Of a stretch of 33,111 nucleotides of DNA, positions 32,146 to 33,111 are shown piece by piece (position 1 is the first letter of the stretch; every line of letters begins with the position of its first letter). The position numbers were made by a program, and so were the translations under genes. The stretch covers positions 1 through 33,111 of the forward strand of contig JAHJRE010000071.1 of assembly GCA_018831055.1 (NCBI GenBank), given 5' to 3'. The notes under the pieces are model-generated. The model was not told the DNA's origin. It made no database searches and was given only the letters and a program-made list of their open reading frames with translations. The stretch comes from Bacteroidota bacterium (GTDB lineage: Bacteria > Bacteroidota > Bacteroidia > Bacteroidales > B18-G4).

Positions 32146-32484
32146 TTATTCTATCCCTTCAATCCGGTCTATATAAACGTTAGTAAGTTTATGTGAATCT
32201 GATACTTTTATTATTTCATCCCAGTTTTTATTAAGGAAACTATACAATTCCTGTATTTTCATGTTTCCTATTTTCAAGTGAATTACTTTTGGTTTATCTT
32301 GAAACAAAACTTTAGTTGAAAAATCGGTATCCTTTGTAATAATGGTAAGATTGTTCTTTATGGCATATTCAAATTTCTCATTATCAGTCATGTTTTCGTT
32401 AATATCAAAAACATGAATAAAAAAATCACTTTTCCATATACTGAAATAGTATGGCAAGTTTGCGTCAATAATGTATTTGGTCAT
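32146..32484 (-). CDS. DUF5615 PIN-like toxin-type protein
   Basis: A 112-aa PIN-like protein of the DUF5615 type: the acidic residue D7 in YIIDANLPYYF, a second acidic pair around ITKDTDFST (about residues 54-62) and a conserved HLKIGNM strand. These are the positions of PIN nuclease metal ligands, but the fourth acidic site is not evident, as usual for the family. It overlaps its DUF433 partner by one base (TAATG), which means translational coupling. Such pairs are assigned to type II toxin-antitoxin-like modules by neighbourhood; activity is not established for this one. Confidence 0.85.
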   Translation of the reverse strand: MTKYIIDANLPYYFSIWKSDFFIHVFDINENMTDNEKFEYAIKNNLTIITKDTDFSTKVLFQDKPKVIHLKIGNMKIQELYSFLNKNWDEIIKVSDSHKLTNVYIDRIEGIE

Positions 32485-32717
32485 TATGCAACAGGTTTAA
32501 TAATAAAGTTTTTATTCATTAAATCCGCTGCGAATTGAAGACAAGCTGTAATATCTTCTTTCTCAAGACCGGGATATTGTTTCAGGATTTCTTCACTGGA
32601 ATCTCCGGCACTCAGGAACTCTAATATCGTGTTAACGGTAATTCTTTTTCCCCTGATAGTAGGTTTACCGTTGCAAATACTATCATCTATAGTTATTCTG
32701 CTTCTATAGTTTTCCAT
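32484..32717 (-). CDS. DUF433 antitoxin-type protein
   Basis: A 77-aa protein: RITIDDSICNGKPTIRGKRITVNTILEFL carries the DUF433 signature (GKPxIrGtRitV), with a small helix-turn-helix-like helical region (SSEEILKQYPGLEKEDITACLQFAADL). It is the upstream partner of the DUF5615 gene, sharing one base at the stop/start, the usual order for this pair. It could repress its own operon, but no operator was recognised upstream (32718-32860 is AT-rich and otherwise unremarkable). Confidence 0.85.
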   Translation of the reverse strand: MENYRSRITIDDSICNGKPTIRGKRITVNTILEFLSAGDSSEEILKQYPGLEKEDITACLQFAADLMNKNFIIKPVA

Positions 32718-32865
32718 TACTATTCAGTTTTATACAAATTTACTAATATTTCCTGCACCTTAAAAAATTCAATAGAAGTTTTCTATTGTCTTGAGATTTA
32801 AAAATTAAAACATTTCATCATTTTAGCATATTTCATTCTTAGGATGAATTACTCCCATTTCGAAG

Positions 32866-32954
32866 TCGGGATGGTGATCCCGATTTTCATCGGGAGAACT
32901 CACGACCTCCACGTCCCGGACGTGGCGTCTCGCCTGAGGCGAGACTACATCCCG
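32866..32954 (-). other. tRNA-Pro(CGG)-like element, copy 1 (intact acceptor stem)
   Basis: Read on the minus strand it has a 7-bp acceptor stem CGGGATG/CATCCCG with C1-G72 and discriminator A, as in bacterial tRNA-Pro, and the linker TA. A perfect hairpin GTCTCGCCTCAGGCGAGAC stands in place of the D arm. The anticodon arm CCACGTCCGGGACGTGG has CGG at the anticodon position but C rather than U before it. Then come a variable region AGGTC and a T stem GTGAG/TCAC whose loop is an inserted hairpin, TCCCGATGAAAATCGGGA, with a GAAA loop. A normal tRNA D loop and T loop (GG, TTCRA) are missing, so this is not a working tRNA. Confidence 0.7.
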
Positions 32955-32956
32955 GA

Positions 32957-33004
32957 GAATGAAAAAGCCCACCATCGTCTCAATACCATGAGGCTTAGGT
33001 GGGC
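32957..33004 (-). terminator. Intrinsic terminator after tRNA-Pro-like copy 2
   Basis: On the minus strand GCCCACC (33004-32998) pairs with GGTGGGC (32973-32967), with an inner CTCA/TGAG pairing, followed by TTTTTCATTC. It begins 4 nt after the discriminator base of copy 2 and so closes that unit as a tRNA gene would be closed. Copy 1 has lost this hairpin: its downstream DNA has only a TTCATCC/GAATGAA stem without a T-tract. Confidence 0.75.
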
Positions 33005-33008
33005 GAAG

Positions 33009-33097
33009 TCGGGATGGTGATCCCGATTTTCATCGGGAGAACTCACGACCTCCACGTCCCGGACGTGGCGTCTCGCCTGAGGCGAGACTACATTCCA
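33009..33097 (-). other. tRNA-Pro(CGG)-like element, copy 2 (decayed acceptor stem)
   Basis: Identical to copy 1 in the D-arm hairpin, the anticodon arm and the T-loop hairpin. Its 5' acceptor strand reads TGGAATG instead of CGGGATG, giving one mismatch and one wobble with CATCCCG. A terminator hairpin follows 4 nt after the 3' end. Identity in the hairpins with changes only in the acceptor strand suggests that the hairpins, not tRNA function, are what is kept or copied. Confidence 0.65.
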
Positions 33098-33111
33098 GAG
33101 AATGAAAAAGC

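Larger units (their letters stand above)
32861..33111. repeat. Tandem 108-bp repeats, period 143 bp
   Basis: The sequence at 32861-32968 is repeated at 33004-33111 with two mismatches, near the acceptor-stem position of the tRNA-like element (ATCCCGG against ATTCCAG). A 35-bp spacer separates them. The second copy runs to the last base of the window and again carries the GAATGAAAAAGC end that is the U-tract side of a terminator, so the array probably goes on beyond the window. The repeats are GC-rich against an AT-rich flank. They are not CRISPR repeats: the unit is long, structured, and the single spacer is itself a hairpin. Confidence 0.95.

Noticed and set aside
32866-32954. Functional tRNA-Pro gene
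   Set aside because: Acceptor and anticodon arms fit, but the D arm lacks its loop, the T loop carries an inserted hairpin, and C replaces U33.
32861-33111. CRISPR array
   Set aside because: Only two long structured repeats, with a hairpin-forming 35-bp spacer and no cas genes; the unit folds as a tRNA-like element with a terminator.

Overview
The window looks like chromosomal DNA of a Bacteroidota bacterium, probably Bacteroidales-like. The grounds are: Reg_prop/Y_Y_Y sensor kinases with LytTR regulators, many short lipoproteins, a radical SAM/lipoprotein pair of the type known from this phylum, a bacterial GGGP synthase, and several promoters of the Bacteroidota form (TTTG, about 20 bp, TAnnTTTG) rather than sigma70 form. 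Gene density is normal. No phage, IS transposase or CRISPR array was seen.

Left part (1-6,500). A minus-strand cassette runs small lipoprotein -> 1055-aa propeller sensor kinase -> LytTR response regulator. Past the regulator's end are two 10-bp direct repeats spaced 21 bp, the geometry of LytTR binding sites. Then come a degenerate Rieske-like lipoprotein (+) and S-adenosylhomocysteinase (-).

Centre left (6,700-13,850, +): a phosphopantetheinyl transferase, a GGGP synthase (archaeal-type glycerol-1-phosphate prenyl ether lipid chemistry), an exported protein of unknown function, an S9 dipeptidyl peptidase, a histone-deacetylase-fold hydrolase and a long-chain acyl-CoA synthetase.

Centre (13,860-20,350, -): an exported protein, a 17-bp inverted repeat, tRNA-Thr(CGT), a MEDS-PAS-kinase-receiver hybrid, then a cell-envelope cluster. 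Read in its own direction this cluster is a helical lipoprotein ending in Lys, a strong terminator, two L,D-transpeptidases and a membrane-anchored protein. It resembles a Braun-lipoprotein/transpeptidase module.

Centre right (20,570-27,300): an ECF sigma factor with a PepSY-like protein, a 58-aa zinc-ribbon protein, DUF2937 and DUF1648 membrane proteins, remains of a VOC-family gene, then an operon of lipoprotein + radical SAM/SPASM enzyme + GNAT acetyltransferase with a Cys-rich tail. A DEAD-box helicase with a DbpA-type RNA-binding end follows on the other strand.

Right part (27,670-33,111, mostly -): two tandem paralogous outer-membrane-type proteins, a lipoprotein, a DUF6599 + Tat-exported DUF362 pair, and a DUF433/DUF5615 toxin-antitoxin-like pair. 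The window ends inside a tandem array of 143-bp units. On the minus strand each unit reads as a tRNA-Pro(CGG)-like molecule. Its D arm and T loop have been replaced by perfect hairpins, and in the fully visible unit a terminator hairpin follows. This array is the most unusual thing in the window.
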